Both the position numbers and the translations under genes were made by a program. The notes beneath the pieces were generated by a model that worked only from the letters and a program-made list of their open reading frames with translations, searched no databases and had not been told where the DNA came from. 64,000 nt of DNA, taken from Burkholderia sp. Bp9142. Lineage in GTDB: Bacteria > Pseudomonadota > Gammaproteobacteria > Burkholderiales > Burkholderiaceae. The stretch covers positions 1 through 64,000 of the forward strand of contig NZ_QTPP01000044.1 of NCBI RefSeq assembly GCF_003853415.1, read 5' to 3'. Every line of letters begins with the position of its first letter. The first letter of the stretch is position 1. Positions 8,162 through 17,292 of the stretch are shown in pieces.

Positions 8162-9103
8162 ATGACGCACGCATCGCCCGCTTCACCCCGTCGCCGCGCC
8201 GCCTTCATTGCGGCGGCTGCCACGGTCACGGTCGCAGCCTTGTTCCCGATGGTCACGCATGCCGCGCCGCTGCGGATCGGCATGACGTTCCAGGAACTGA
8301 ACAACCCGTACTTCGTGACGATGCAGAAGGCGTTGAACGACGCGGCCGCGTCGATCGGCGCGCAGGTCGTGGTCACCGACGCGCATCACGACGTCAGCAA
8401 GCAGGTCAGCGACGTCGAGGACATGCTGCAGAAGAAGATCGACATCCTGCTCGTGAACCCGACCGATTCGACCGGTATCCAGTCCGCGATCACGCAGGCG
8501 AAGAAGGCCGGCGCGGTGGTCGTGGCCGTCGACGCGAACGCGAACGGCCCGGTCGATTCGTTCGTCGGCTCGAAGAACTACGACGCGGGCGTGATGTCGT
8601 GCGAATACCTCGCGAAGGCGATCGGCGGCAGCGGCGAGGTGGCGATCCTCGACGGCATTCCGGTCGTGCCGATTCTCGAACGCGTGCGCGGCTGCAAGGC
8701 CGGGCTCGCGAAATTCCCGAACGTGAAACTGGTCGACACGCAGAACGGCAAGCAGGAGCGCGCAACCGCGCTGTCGGTGACGGAGAACATGATGTCCGCG
8801 CATCCGAACCTGAAGGGCATCTTCAGCGTGAACGACGGCGGCTCGATGGGCGCGCTCGCCGCGATCGAGGGTTCCGGCAAGGACATCAAGCTGACGAGCG
8901 TCGACGGCGCGCCCGAGGCGATCGCCGCGATCCAGAAGCCGAATTCGAAGTTCATCGAGACGACCGCGCAGTTTCCGGCCGACCAGGTGCGCATCGCGCT
9001 CGGCATCGCGATCGCGCGCAAGTGGGGCGCGACGGTGCCGAAGGCGATTCCGGTCGACGTGAAGGTCGTCGATCGCGGCAATGCGAAGGGGTTCAGCTGG
9101 TGA
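8162..9103 (+). CDS. Ribose-type ABC importer, substrate-binding protein
   Basis: This 313-residue periplasmic binding protein belongs to the type I sugar (RbsB-like) family. Residues 1-36 are a signal peptide with a basic start and hydrophobic core. The mature protein starts near APLRIGMTFQELNNPYF, the usual first strand of the family. Motifs such as DILLVNPTD and SVNDGGSMGA match RbsB-like proteins. It delivers sugar or polyol to the permease at 10673. It is preceded by CCGGAGACACC, the same ribosome site sequence that precedes the kinase gene in this operon. Confidence 0.93.
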   Translation: MTHASPASPRRRAAFIAAAATVTVAALFPMVTHAAPLRIGMTFQELNNPYFVTMQKALNDAAASIGAQVVVTDAHHDVSKQVSDVEDMLQKKIDILLVNPTDSTGIQSAITQAKKAGAVVVAVDANANGPVDSFVGSKNYDAGVMSCEYLAKAIGGSGEVAILDGIPVVPILERVRGCKAGLAKFPNVKLVDTQNGKQERATALSVTENMMSAHPNLKGIFSVNDGGSMGALAAIEGSGKDIKLTSVDGAPEAIAAIQKPNSKFIETTAQFPADQVRIALGIAIARKWGATVPKAIPVDVKVVDRGNAKGFSW

Positions 9104-9165
9104 ACGGCGCGCAACGCGACGTGGAGGGCGGCGGCTCGGTCGCGGCCCTTCGCACGGAGAAGCCG

Positions 9166-10686
9166 ATGGACACGATACTCAGGCTCAGCCATATCACCAA
9201 GCGCTTTCCCGGCGTGCAGGCGCTGTCGGACATTCATCTCGAGATCGCACGCGGCGAGGTGCACGCCCTGCTCGGCGAGAACGGCGCCGGCAAGTCGACG
9301 CTGATGAAGATCCTTTGCGGGATCCATCAGCCCGATGCCGGCACGATCGAGATCGACGGCGCCGCGCGGCATTTCGCGAGTTATCACGACGCGGTCGCGG
9401 CCGGCGTCGGCATCGTGTTCCAGGAGTTCAGCCTGATTCCGCACCTCGATGCCGTCGACAACCTGTTCCTCGGCCGCGAACTGCGCACGCGCTGGGGCGG
9501 GCGCGACCGCGCGCGGATGCGCCGCACGGCGGCCGGCATCTTCGCGCGGCTCGGCGTGTCGATCGATTTCGATGCGCCGCTGCGCACGCTGTCGGTCGCG
9601 CAGCAGCAGTTCGTCGAGATCGGCAAGGCGCTGTCGCTCGACGCGCGCATCCTGATCCTCGACGAGCCGACCGCGACGCTCACGCCGGCCGAGGCCGGAC
9701 ACCTGTTTGCGATCATGCGCGAGCTGAAGCGGCAGGGCGTCGCGATGATCTTCATCTCGCATCACCTCGACGAGATTTTCGCGGTATGCGATCGCATCAC
9801 GGTGCTGCGCGACGGCCGGCATGTCGCGACCACCGAAGTCGCGCGCACGGACGTCGAGCAACTGGTGCGCATGATGGTTGGTCGCCGGCTCGAGAGCAGC
9901 TTTCCGCCGAAGCCGGCGTGGTCGGCCGATGCGCCGGCCGTGCTCGAAGTCGACGCGCTGCAGATCGAGCGCGACGGCCCGGTAAACCGCTTCGCGCTGC
10001 ATGCGGGTGAAATCCTGGGCTTTGCCGGCCTCGTCGGCTCCGGCCGCACCGAGACCGCGCTCGCGGTGATTGGCGCGACGCGCGCGCACCGCAAGGACGT
10101 GCGCGTGCGCGGCGCGGCGGCGAAGCTCGCCGATCCGGCCGATGCGCTGCGCGCGGGCATCGGCCTGCTGCCGGAAAGCCGCAAGACGGAAGGGCTCGTC
10201 ACGTCGTTCTCGATCCGCGACAACATCTCGCTGAACAACCTCGGCAAGTACCGGTCGCTGCGCTGGCTGATCGACCGGCGCGGCGAGGCGCGCACGACGC
10301 ACGACGTGATGCGGCGCGTCGGCGTGAAGGCGCCGTCGATCCACACCGAGGTCGCGACGCTGTCCGGCGGCAACCAGCAGAAGGTCGTGATCGCGCGCTG
10401 GCTGAACCACCACGCGACCGTGCTGATCTTCGACGAGCCCACGCGCGGCATCGACGTCGGCGCGAAAGCCGAAATCTACGGGCTGATGCGCGAACTCACC
10501 GCGCGCGGCCACGCCATCATCATGATCTCGTCCGAGTTGCCGGAAATCGTCGGCATGTGCGATCGCGTCGCCGTGTTCCGGCAGGGGCGCATCGAAGCGA
10601 CGCTCGCAGGCGACGAGATCGATCCCGATACGGTCATGACCCATGCCACGGCCGGCACGCGAGGAGCGACCCATGAACCTGCCTGA
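9166..10686 (+). CDS. Ribose-type ABC importer, duplicated ATPase
   Basis: This 506-residue protein has two fused ABC domains, as in RbsA and MglA. The first has Walker A GENGAGKST (about 37-45), Walker B ILILDEPTATLTP and a variant signature LSVAQQQ. The second has the degenerate Walker A GLVGSGRTE typical of the family and the signature LSGGNQQK, with Walker B VLIFDEPTRGID. Only one site is therefore expected to be fully active. The start follows CACGGAGAAGCCG. The gene overlaps the permease gene by 14 bases. Confidence 0.95.
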   Translation: MDTILRLSHITKRFPGVQALSDIHLEIARGEVHALLGENGAGKSTLMKILCGIHQPDAGTIEIDGAARHFASYHDAVAAGVGIVFQEFSLIPHLDAVDNLFLGRELRTRWGGRDRARMRRTAAGIFARLGVSIDFDAPLRTLSVAQQQFVEIGKALSLDARILILDEPTATLTPAEAGHLFAIMRELKRQGVAMIFISHHLDEIFAVCDRITVLRDGRHVATTEVARTDVEQLVRMMVGRRLESSFPPKPAWSADAPAVLEVDALQIERDGPVNRFALHAGEILGFAGLVGSGRTETALAVIGATRAHRKDVRVRGAAAKLADPADALRAGIGLLPESRKTEGLVTSFSIRDNISLNNLGKYRSLRWLIDRRGEARTTHDVMRRVGVKAPSIHTEVATLSGGNQQKVVIARWLNHHATVLIFDEPTRGIDVGAKAEIYGLMRELTARGHAIIMISSELPEIVGMCDRVAVFRQGRIEATLAGDEIDPDTVMTHATAGTRGATHEPA

Positions 10687-11680
10687 ATCTTCTTCCACGC
10701 CTTCCACGACGCTCGCGGCCGCGGCCGCCGATGCGCCGCCGCCACGCGCGATGTGGACGCAGCTGCGGCGCTCGACGCTGTTCTATCCGCTCGTCGGCCT
10801 GATCGCCGTATGCGTCGCGATGATGATCGCGAGCCCGAGCTTCCTGTCCGCCGCGAATCTCGAGAACGTGCTGCGCCAGGTGTCGATCAACGCGATCATC
10901 GCGGTTGGCATGACCTGCGTGATCCTGACCGGCGGGATCGACCTGTCGGTCGGCTCGGTGATGGCGCTGTCCGGCACGCTCGCGGCCGGGCTGATGGTCG
11001 CGGGCGTGAACGCGGTTGCCGCGCTTGCGATCGGCATCGCGGTCGGCCTCGGTTTCGGCTTCCTGAACGGCGTGTTCGTCGCGTTCGCGGGGATGCCGCC
11101 GATCATCGTCACGCTCGCGACGATGGGCATCGCGCGCGGCCTCGCGCTGATCTACACGGGCGGCTATCCGATCGACGGGCTGCCCGACTGGGTCGCGTTC
11201 TTCGGCAGCGGCAAGGTGCTCGGCATCCAGGCGCCCGTGCTGATCATGCTGGCCGTCTATGCGATCGCGTGGCTGCTGCTCGACCGGATGCCGTTCGGCC
11301 GCTACGTGTACGCGATCGGCGGCAACGAGCAGGCGACGCGGCTCACCGGCGTGCGCGTCGCGCGCGTGAAGCTGATCGTCTACACGCTGGCCGGGCTCAC
11401 GTCGGCGCTTGCCGCGATCGTGCTGACCGGGCGCCTGATGAGCGGGCAGCCGAACGCGGGCATCGGCTTCGAGCTCGACGCGATCGCGGCCGTCGTGATG
11501 GGCGGCACGTCGATCTCCGGCGGCCGCGGCGCGATTCTCGGCACGCTCGTCGGCGCACTGCTGCTCGGCGTGCTCAACAACGGGCTCAACATGGTCGGCG
11601 TGAACCCGTATGTGCAGAACGTGATCAAGGGCGGAATCATCCTGCTCGCGATCTACATCAGCCGCGAACGGTCGCGGTAA
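10673..11680 (+). CDS. Ribose-type ABC importer, permease
   Basis: This 335-residue RbsC-like permease forms the membrane channel as a homodimer. About eight to ten hydrophobic segments begin near residue 35 (TLFYPLVGLIAVCVAMMIA). The family motif GGIDLSVGSVMALSG (about 80-95) is intact, as is the later GGTSISGGRGAILGT loop. The ATG at 10673 lies inside the ATPase gene and follows GAGGAGCGACCC, so the two are translationally coupled. Confidence 0.95.
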   Translation: MNLPESSSTPSTTLAAAAADAPPPRAMWTQLRRSTLFYPLVGLIAVCVAMMIASPSFLSAANLENVLRQVSINAIIAVGMTCVILTGGIDLSVGSVMALSGTLAAGLMVAGVNAVAALAIGIAVGLGFGFLNGVFVAFAGMPPIIVTLATMGIARGLALIYTGGYPIDGLPDWVAFFGSGKVLGIQAPVLIMLAVYAIAWLLLDRMPFGRYVYAIGGNEQATRLTGVRVARVKLIVYTLAGLTSALAAIVLTGRLMSGQPNAGIGFELDAIAAVVMGGTSISGGRGAILGTLVGALLLGVLNNGLNMVGVNPYVQNVIKGGIILLAIYISRERSR

Positions 11681-11728
11681 CGCGTCATTCATCAGATATC
11701 CGAATCACTAACGGACGAGAAAACTTTC

Positions 11729-12817
11729 ATGACGACACCCGAATCCCAGCCGCGCATGACCGCGGTGGTTTGCCACGGCCCGGAGGATTACCGCGTCGAA
11801 CAGGTCGCGAAGCCGCGCGCGGGCCCGAACGAGCTCGTTATCCGCATCGCCGCATGCGGGATCTGCGCGAGCGATTGCAAGTGCTATACGGGCGCGAAGA
11901 TGTTCTGGGGCGGACCGAGCCCGTGGGTGAAGGCCCCCGTGATACCCGGCCACGAATTCTTCGGCTACGTGGAGGCGCTCGGCGACGGCGCGGCCGAGCA
12001 CTTCGGCGTGGCGGTGGGCGACCGCGTGATCGCCGAGCAGATCGTGCCGTGCGGCAAGTGCCGCTATTGCAAGTCGGGCCAGTACTGGATGTGCGAAGTG
12101 CACAACATCTTCGGCTTCCAGCGCGAGGTGGCCGACGGCGGGATGGCCGACTACATGCGCATTCCGCCGACGGCGATCGTGCACAAGATTCCGCTTGGCG
12201 TATCGCTCGAGGATGCGGCGATCATCGAGCCGCTGTCGTGCGCGATCCATACCGTGAACCGCGGCGACCTTCAGCTCGACGACGTCGTCGTGATCGCCGG
12301 CGCGGGCCCGCTCGGGCTGATGATGACGCAGGTCGCACACCTGAAGACGCCGAAGCAGCTCGTCGTGATCGACCTGATCGACGAGCGGCTCGAACTCGCG
12401 CGGCAATACGGCGCCGACGTGACGATCAACCCGAAGCGCGACGACGCGCGCGAGATCGTCCGCACGCTGACCGACGGCTACGGATGCGACGTGTACATCG
12501 AGACGACCGGTGTGCCGGTCGGCGTGAACCAGGGGCTCGAACTGATCCGCAAGCTCGGCCGCTTCGTCGAGTTCAGCGTGTTCGGCGAGGACACGACCGC
12601 CGACTGGTCGATCATCGGCGACCGCAAGGAGCTCGACGTGCGCGGCGCGCATCTGGGGCCATACTGTTATCCGGTCGCGATCGATTTGCTCGCGCGCGGG
12701 CTCGTCACGTCGAAAGGCATCGTCACGCACGGCTTCGCGCTCGAAGAGTGGGACGACGCGATCCGCGTCGCGAAATCGGCCGAATCGATCAAGGTGCTGC
12801 TGAAGCCGGCCCGTTGA
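11729..12817 (+). CDS. Zinc-dependent polyol dehydrogenase (erythritol/L-threitol type)
   Basis: This 362-residue medium-chain dehydrogenase oxidises a secondary alcohol with NAD. The N-terminus carries the catalytic zinc motif GICASDCKC and GHEFFGYVE, and the structural zinc loop CGKCRYCKSGQYWMC. The cofactor motif is GAGPLG near residue 192. Phrases such as AVVCHGPEDYR, GICASD and KELDVRGAHLGPYC closely resemble, from memory, the mycobacterial erythritol/L-threitol dehydrogenase EltD, so a four-carbon polyol is a reasonable substrate guess. A five-carbon polyol is also possible. It lies 48 bases after the permease in one operon. Confidence 0.85.
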   Translation: MTTPESQPRMTAVVCHGPEDYRVEQVAKPRAGPNELVIRIAACGICASDCKCYTGAKMFWGGPSPWVKAPVIPGHEFFGYVEALGDGAAEHFGVAVGDRVIAEQIVPCGKCRYCKSGQYWMCEVHNIFGFQREVADGGMADYMRIPPTAIVHKIPLGVSLEDAAIIEPLSCAIHTVNRGDLQLDDVVVIAGAGPLGLMMTQVAHLKTPKQLVVIDLIDERLELARQYGADVTINPKRDDAREIVRTLTDGYGCDVYIETTGVPVGVNQGLELIRKLGRFVEFSVFGEDTTADWSIIGDRKELDVRGAHLGPYCYPVAIDLLARGLVTSKGIVTHGFALEEWDDAIRVAKSAESIKVLLKPAR

Positions 12818-12848
12818 ACGCCGGCGCGTGCGCCTCACCGGAGACATC

Positions 12849-14396
12849 ATGGAATACGTCATAGGCGTCGACATCGGCACGCAGAGCACCAAGGCGCTGC
12901 TCGTCGACCGGCACGGCACCATCGTCGCGCGCCGCTCGGCCGGCTACCAGCCCGACACGCCGCGCCCGCTGTGGGCCGAACAGTGGCCGCAGGTATGGTT
13001 CGACGCGGTGCTCGACTGCATCGCGGGCTGCGTGAGCGACGCGCGCGCGCGCGGCGTGCCGGCCGACGCGATCCGCGCCGTGTGCGTGAGCAGCCTGTAC
13101 GGCGGCTCGGGCATTCCGGTCGATACCGACATGCGGCCGCTCCATCCGTGCCTGATCTGGATGGACCGGCGCGCGACCGCGGAAGTCGACTGGGTCAACG
13201 AACACGTGAACGTCGAGCGGCTGCGCGTGATCACCGGTAACGGCGTCGACAGCTACTACGGATTCACGAAGATGCTGTGGCTGCGCGAGCAGCGCCCGGA
13301 CGTGTGGGCGAACGTGCGCTATTTCCTGCCGCCGAACGCCTACGTGATCTACCTGCTGACCGGCGAGGTCGCGGTCGACCACAGCTCGGCCGGGAACATC
13401 GGCGGCGTGTACGACGTCGCGCGCCGCGAGTGGTCCGACGACGCGCTCGACATGCTCGGCATCCCGGCGACGATGATGCCCGAGCGGCTCGTCGAGTCGA
13501 CCGACGTCGTCGGCGGGCTGCTGTCGCAATGGACGGAGCAGCTCAGTTTGCCGGCCGGCACGCCGGTCGTCGCGGGCGGCGTGGATGCGGCCGTCGCCAC
13601 CTTCGCGGCCGGCGCGACGCGCAGCGGGCAGCACGTCGCGATGATCGGCACCAGCATGTGCTGGGGCTATGTGAACCAGCACGTCGATGCGCGGCACGGG
13701 CTCGTCAGCATGCCGCACGTGTTCAACGGTCAGCGCGACCTGTACGTGTTCGGCGGCGCGATCACGGCCGGTGCGTCGGTCGCGTGGTTTCGCGATCAGT
13801 TTTGTCATGCGGAAATCGATGCGGCGAGGCTGCTGCCGCATGGCGATCCGCATGTGCTGCTCGAGGAAGCGGCCGAGCGCGTGCCGCCCGGCGCCGACGG
13901 CGTGCTGTTCCTGCCGTATTTGATGGGCGAACGCAGCCCGGTGTGGGATGCGAAGGCGAGCGGCGCGTTCGTCGGCCTGAGTCTCGCGCATACGCGTGCG
14001 CACCTGTATCGCGCGGTGCTCGAGGGCGTCGCGTTCGCGCTGCGGCACAACATCGAGGCCGGCCGGCGCGGCGCGGCGGCGCTGGACGACCGGCTGATCG
14101 TCGTGGGCGGCGCCGCGCATTCGGCGCTGTGGATGCAGATCGTCGCGGACGTGACGGGTTTTCCGGTATGGACGATCGAACAGGACGTCGAAGCCGCGAT
14201 GGGCGCCGCGCTGCTCGCGGGCGTTGGCGCGGGACTCGTATCGCACGACGACGCGCAAGGCGGCTGGGTCACGCTCGTCGAACGCGCGCGGCCCGATGCG
14301 GGGCGCGCGAATGCGTATGCGGCGCGCTTCACGCGTTATACGGCGCTGTATCCGGCGCTCAAGCCGATCATGCACGCGCTGCGCACTTCACCATGA
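12849..14396 (+). CDS. FGGY-family carbohydrate kinase
   Basis: This 515-residue kinase phosphorylates the keto-sugar made by the dehydrogenase. It has the N-terminal phosphate motif GVDIGTQSTK (5-14) and a C-terminal FGGY signature region around VLEGVAFALRHNIEAGR and VVGGAAHSALWMQIVADVTG. Its length is normal for xylulokinase and related enzymes. CCGGAGACATC lies before the ATG. The stop overlaps the next gene as ATGA. The exact substrate cannot be read from the sequence; the known erythrulose kinases belong to a different family, which argues against copying the mycobacterial pathway directly. Confidence 0.9.
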   Translation: MEYVIGVDIGTQSTKALLVDRHGTIVARRSAGYQPDTPRPLWAEQWPQVWFDAVLDCIAGCVSDARARGVPADAIRAVCVSSLYGGSGIPVDTDMRPLHPCLIWMDRRATAEVDWVNEHVNVERLRVITGNGVDSYYGFTKMLWLREQRPDVWANVRYFLPPNAYVIYLLTGEVAVDHSSAGNIGGVYDVARREWSDDALDMLGIPATMMPERLVESTDVVGGLLSQWTEQLSLPAGTPVVAGGVDAAVATFAAGATRSGQHVAMIGTSMCWGYVNQHVDARHGLVSMPHVFNGQRDLYVFGGAITAGASVAWFRDQFCHAEIDAARLLPHGDPHVLLEEAAERVPPGADGVLFLPYLMGERSPVWDAKASGAFVGLSLAHTRAHLYRAVLEGVAFALRHNIEAGRRGAAALDDRLIVVGGAAHSALWMQIVADVTGFPVWTIEQDVEAAMGAALLAGVGAGLVSHDDAQGGWVTLVERARPDAGRANAYAARFTRYTALYPALKPIMHALRTSP

Positions 14397-15151
14397 AGAC
14401 ACGATTCGATTTCAGCGGTTCAAGGGTGCTCGTCACCGGTGCGTCGAGCGGGATCGGGCGCGCCTGCGCGGTTGCGCTCGCCAATGCGGGCGCGCGCGTC
14501 GTCGCGGCGGGGCGCGATGCGGCCGCGCTCGATGTGCTGGCGGGTGAAATCGCCTGCGATACCTTGCGCATGGACATCGGGGGCGACGCACATGCGCTGG
14601 ATGCGGCGCTCGCCACGCACGACGCGTTCGACGGGCTCGTCAATTGCGCGGGCGTCGCGTCGCTCGAACCGGCGCTCGAGGTCGATGCGGACAACTTCGA
14701 TCGCGTGATGGCCGTCAATGCGCGCGGCGCGGCGCTCGTGGCGCGGGCCGTCGCGCGGAAGATGGTCGCGCGCGACGGGCGTGGCGCCGCGCATGCGCGG
14801 GGCAGCATCGTCAACGTATCGAGCCAGGCCGCGCTCGTCGGCCTGCCCGCGCATCTGAGCTATTGCGCGTCGAAGGCGGCGCTCGATGCGATCACCCGCG
14901 TGCTCTGCATCGAACTCGGGCCGCACGGGGTTCGCGTGAACAGCGTGAACCCGACCGTCACGCTCACGCCGATGGCGCGGTTTGCGTGGAGTGAGCCGGA
15001 GAAGCGTGCGCCGATGCTCGCGGCGATTCCGCTCGGGCGTTTCGCCGAGCCGGACGAGGTGGTCGAGCCGATCCTGTTCCTGCTCAGCGACGCGGCGTCG
15101 ATGGTCAGCGGGGTGTCGCTGGCGATCGACGGCGGGTATACGGCGCGGTAG
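14393..15151 (+). CDS. Short-chain dehydrogenase, L-xylulose-reductase-like
   Basis: This 252-residue SDR has the cofactor motif TGASSGIG (about 15-22), NCAG, the catalytic Ser in VNVSSQ and the YCASK active site. The segment RVNSVNPTVTLTPMARFAW and PLGRFAEPDEVVEPILFLLSD closely parallel animal and bacterial dicarbonyl/L-xylulose reductases as I remember them. It starts inside the kinase stop (ATGA) and closes the polyol operon. Interconversion of a polyol and a ketose is the likely role. Confidence 0.88.
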   Translation: MKTRFDFSGSRVLVTGASSGIGRACAVALANAGARVVAAGRDAAALDVLAGEIACDTLRMDIGGDAHALDAALATHDAFDGLVNCAGVASLEPALEVDADNFDRVMAVNARGAALVARAVARKMVARDGRGAAHARGSIVNVSSQAALVGLPAHLSYCASKAALDAITRVLCIELGPHGVRVNSVNPTVTLTPMARFAWSEPEKRAPMLAAIPLGRFAEPDEVVEPILFLLSDAASMVSGVSLAIDGGYTAR

Positions 15152-15251
15152 CGGGCGCGATGAAGCGGGGTGCGACCGGCGGTCGTCCCGCGCAGGCGCG
15201 TGCCGGATCAGGCCGAAAGGCGCGAGCGACGCGAAGCGGGCCGCGCGCGGG

Positions 15252-15395
15252 CTAGACAGGGTCCTTGCTCGGCGGTCCGTCGGGCTGCTGCGGGTTGTCG
15301 TGAGGATGCCCCGGCGGCGGTGGCGACAGCGGATCGTCTTCCGGATCGCGGTTCGGGTCGGCCGGGGGCTCGGGCATCGGGGTCGTGTGGTCCAT
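15252..15395 (-). CDS. Small proline-rich hypothetical protein
   Basis: This 47-residue ORF is dominated by Pro, Asp and Gly (MDHTTPMPEPPADPNRDPED at the start). It has no signal peptide or membrane segment and is probably disordered. I cannot assign a function, and the low complexity makes the call moderate. The start at 15395 is the ATG before the acidic, proline-rich run. It stands alone between the polyol operon and the MobA-like gene, with no gene in 15396-15585. Confidence 0.5.
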   Translation of the reverse strand: MDHTTPMPEPPADPNRDPEDDPLSPPPPGHPHDNPQQPDGPPSKDPV

Positions 15396-15585
15396 GGGGA
15401 ACTCGCGCAATGCGTGACGGCGGTGGCGCGGCGTGCGCCTCGTCTCCGTTATAGGCAATCGGGCGGGTGTTTGCAGCGGGATTCTGGCGGCGGCGTGCGG
15501 ATTGCTCGAGATAGACGGCGTTTCGCGGGCAACGCGCCGGATTTCGCGACGACAGGCATGCGCGGTGCGGTCGGCGCGATTGGCG

Positions 15586-16170
15586 TCAGCGCAGATCCGC
15601 CGGCGTATCCACGTCGCGCAGGATGCCGGGATCCTCGACGGCGAGCAGGTTCACCGGCGCGCTGGCGAACAGCGCGCGGGCGCCCGTGTCGCCGTCGAGC
15701 GTGGCGAGCGCATCATAGTGGTGCACGGCGAAACCGACCGGATGGCCGCGCACGCCACGATGCGCGGGGGCGACGATCGACGCGTCGTCGGCATCGAGGG
15801 CTCGCGTGACTGCTTCGTAGGTGGACGGCGCGATCCACGGCATGTCGCCGAGCGCGACGAGCCAGCCGGTCGCTTCCGGCGTGGCGCGGACGCCGGCCGC
15901 CAGGCTCGCGCCCATGCCGCGCATCGCATCGGGCGCATAGACGACCTGGCAGCCGGCTTCGTTCAGCAGAATCGCGAGCTTTTCGGCGCCGGGGCGCACG
16001 ACGGCGATCACGTCGGCCGTGGCCGCCGCGAGGCGACGGGCGGCCGCGACCGCAACCGGCGTGCCGTCGGGAAGCAGCGCGAGCAGCTTGCTGTGCAGAC
16101 CGCTTGGGTCGAAGCGTTGACCGAGACCGCCGGCGAGCAGGACGCCGGTGGCGAGTGACGCATAGGACAT
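15586..16170 (-). CDS. MobA/MocA-like nucleotidyltransferase
   Basis: This 194-residue enzyme belongs to the NTP transferase-like family that attaches CMP or GMP to molybdopterin. The N-terminal signature GVLLAGGLGQRF (about 9-20) contains the nucleotide-binding GG, a conserved Lys follows (HSKLLALL), and VALGDMPW (about 105) holds the metal-binding Asp. It resembles MocA/MobA-like proteins associated with xanthine or CO dehydrogenase maturation. No molybdoenzyme gene is adjacent in the window, so the client enzyme is unknown. The start at 16170 gives the canonical N-terminus. Confidence 0.85.
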   Translation of the reverse strand: MSYASLATGVLLAGGLGQRFDPSGLHSKLLALLPDGTPVAVAAARRLAAATADVIAVVRPGAEKLAILLNEAGCQVVYAPDAMRGMGASLAAGVRATPEATGWLVALGDMPWIAPSTYEAVTRALDADDASIVAPAHRGVRGHPVGFAVHHYDALATLDGDTGARALFASAPVNLLAVEDPGILRDVDTPADLR

Positions 16171-16540
16171 CGGCGCGGGGGGAGGAAGGCAGGTGGGCCG
16201 ATTGTGCGGGAGCGGGCGGGGATCGGCAAGTGCGGATGTTACCGACGTGCGGGCATTGCAGTCGGAAAGAATGTCAGTGGACGGCTTCGGCGAGCAAGCT
16301 TTCGCCGGTGGCGCGGTAAATGGCGTGCTATTCGCGTTGTATCGCGGACCATTGGCGGTTGCCGGACAACTCGCGCCGCCATTCGGACGGGTCATTCAAT
16401 TTGTGAAGCAGGGGCGGGGTAGCGCGTCGATCGGTGGCTGACGGTTTCGCGCGACCGTCACATTCGGTTCGATCAGACGAATCGCCTGTCGAGTGGTGGC
16501 CGGGGGCCGTGTCGCGATTCGGCCAACGCGTATATGACGA
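16171..16540. other. 370-base gap without a recognisable gene
   Basis: No ORF here has convincing codon use or a family match. A weak 6-bp inverted repeat (CGGCGA 16288-16293 / TCGCCG 16302-16307) is present. This may be decayed DNA next to the toxin gene. Confidence 0.4.
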
Positions 16541-16936
16541 TCACCAAAGTGTCTTGACGTGCGCGTAAGCGCGGATCTTTTCGTCGCGGGTGACGAGCGG
16601 CGCGCCGAGCCGCCGCGCGGTGGCGACGATCATGCGGTCGGCCGGATCCTTGTGGAACGTGCCGGGCAGCGCGGTGGACTTCGCGGCGATGTCGGCGTCG
16701 ACCGGCACGAAGCGCATGCCGTCGATTTGCGCGACCGTGGCGAGCCATGCATCGACGTCCATCGTCAGCGCGAGGCGCTCGTTGCGCACCAGCATCGCGA
16801 TTTCCCATGCGGAGATCGCGGAAGCAGCGAGCGTACCTTCGCCGCGCGCGCGATCGATCGCGCTGCGAGCCTTCTTGCCGAGCGACGGATCGCCCGCCAC
16901 CCACCACACCAATGCATGCGTATCCAGCACGATCAC
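16541..16936 (-). CDS. Type II toxin, PIN-domain ribonuclease (VapC family)
   Basis: This 131-residue PIN nuclease cleaves RNA when its antitoxin is lost. The acidic active site is complete: Asp5 (VLDTHAL), Glu45 (SAWEIAML), Asp97/Asp100 (KDPADRMI) and Asp118 (TRDEK). I chose the GTG at 16936 because it overlaps the antitoxin stop as GTGA and is preceded by GGGAGG; a TTG fifteen bases upstream is the alternative. Toxin follows antitoxin, as usual for Phd/VapC pairs. Confidence 0.88.
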   Translation of the reverse strand: MIVLDTHALVWWVAGDPSLGKKARSAIDRARGEGTLAASAISAWEIAMLVRNERLALTMDVDAWLATVAQIDGMRFVPVDADIAAKSTALPGTFHKDPADRMIVATARRLGAPLVTRDEKIRAYAHVKTLW

Positions 16937-17172
16937 CGTGACGCCTCCCAATCATCTTCCGCAATCGGATCGAGAGGATTGTCGTAGCGCATGACCGAGC
17001 CGCGCAATATGTCCAACGGCTGAGCCTCGCGTGCGCGATACGGCCGGATCTCGAGCGTCGGCTTGCCGTGATCGGTGACGATGAGGCTTTCACCTGAAGC
17101 CTCGACGAGCCGGAAGTATTCGAGTGCGCGAGCCTTGAATTCGGATTTCGATACGGGTGCGTGCGGCATCAT
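16933..17172 (-). CDS. Type II antitoxin, Phd/YefM family
   Basis: This 79-residue antitoxin has the Phd pattern: an N-terminal DNA-binding region (SKSEFKARALEYFRLVEASGESLIVT) followed by GKPTLEIRPY and a flexible acidic tail that should block the toxin. It overlaps the toxin by four bases. Two direct copies of ATGGTCATTT lie immediately upstream and are the likely autoregulatory site. There is no clear ribosome site before the ATGATG start, so translation may be leaderless. Confidence 0.88.
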   Translation of the reverse strand: MMPHAPVSKSEFKARALEYFRLVEASGESLIVTDHGKPTLEIRPYRAREAQPLDILRGSVMRYDNPLDPIAEDDWEASR

Positions 17173-17181
17173 GATATGAGC

Positions 17182-17205
17182 ATGGTCATTTGACGATGGT
17201 CATTT
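17182..17205 (-). promoter_or_regulatory. Direct repeats at the antitoxin promoter
   Basis: ATGGTCATTT occurs at 17182-17191 and 17196-17205, spaced 14 bases. On the minus strand a TAAAAT -10-like hexamer overlaps the outer copy. This fits the autoregulation expected of a Phd-type antitoxin at its own promoter. Confidence 0.5.
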
Positions 17206-17292
17206 TAGACGCGCGTGGCGATCCGATGCAAGCGACGGCGGACCTCCCTCGACCGATGTTTTTCCGCACGGGTGCACCGCTACCGGTTTACC

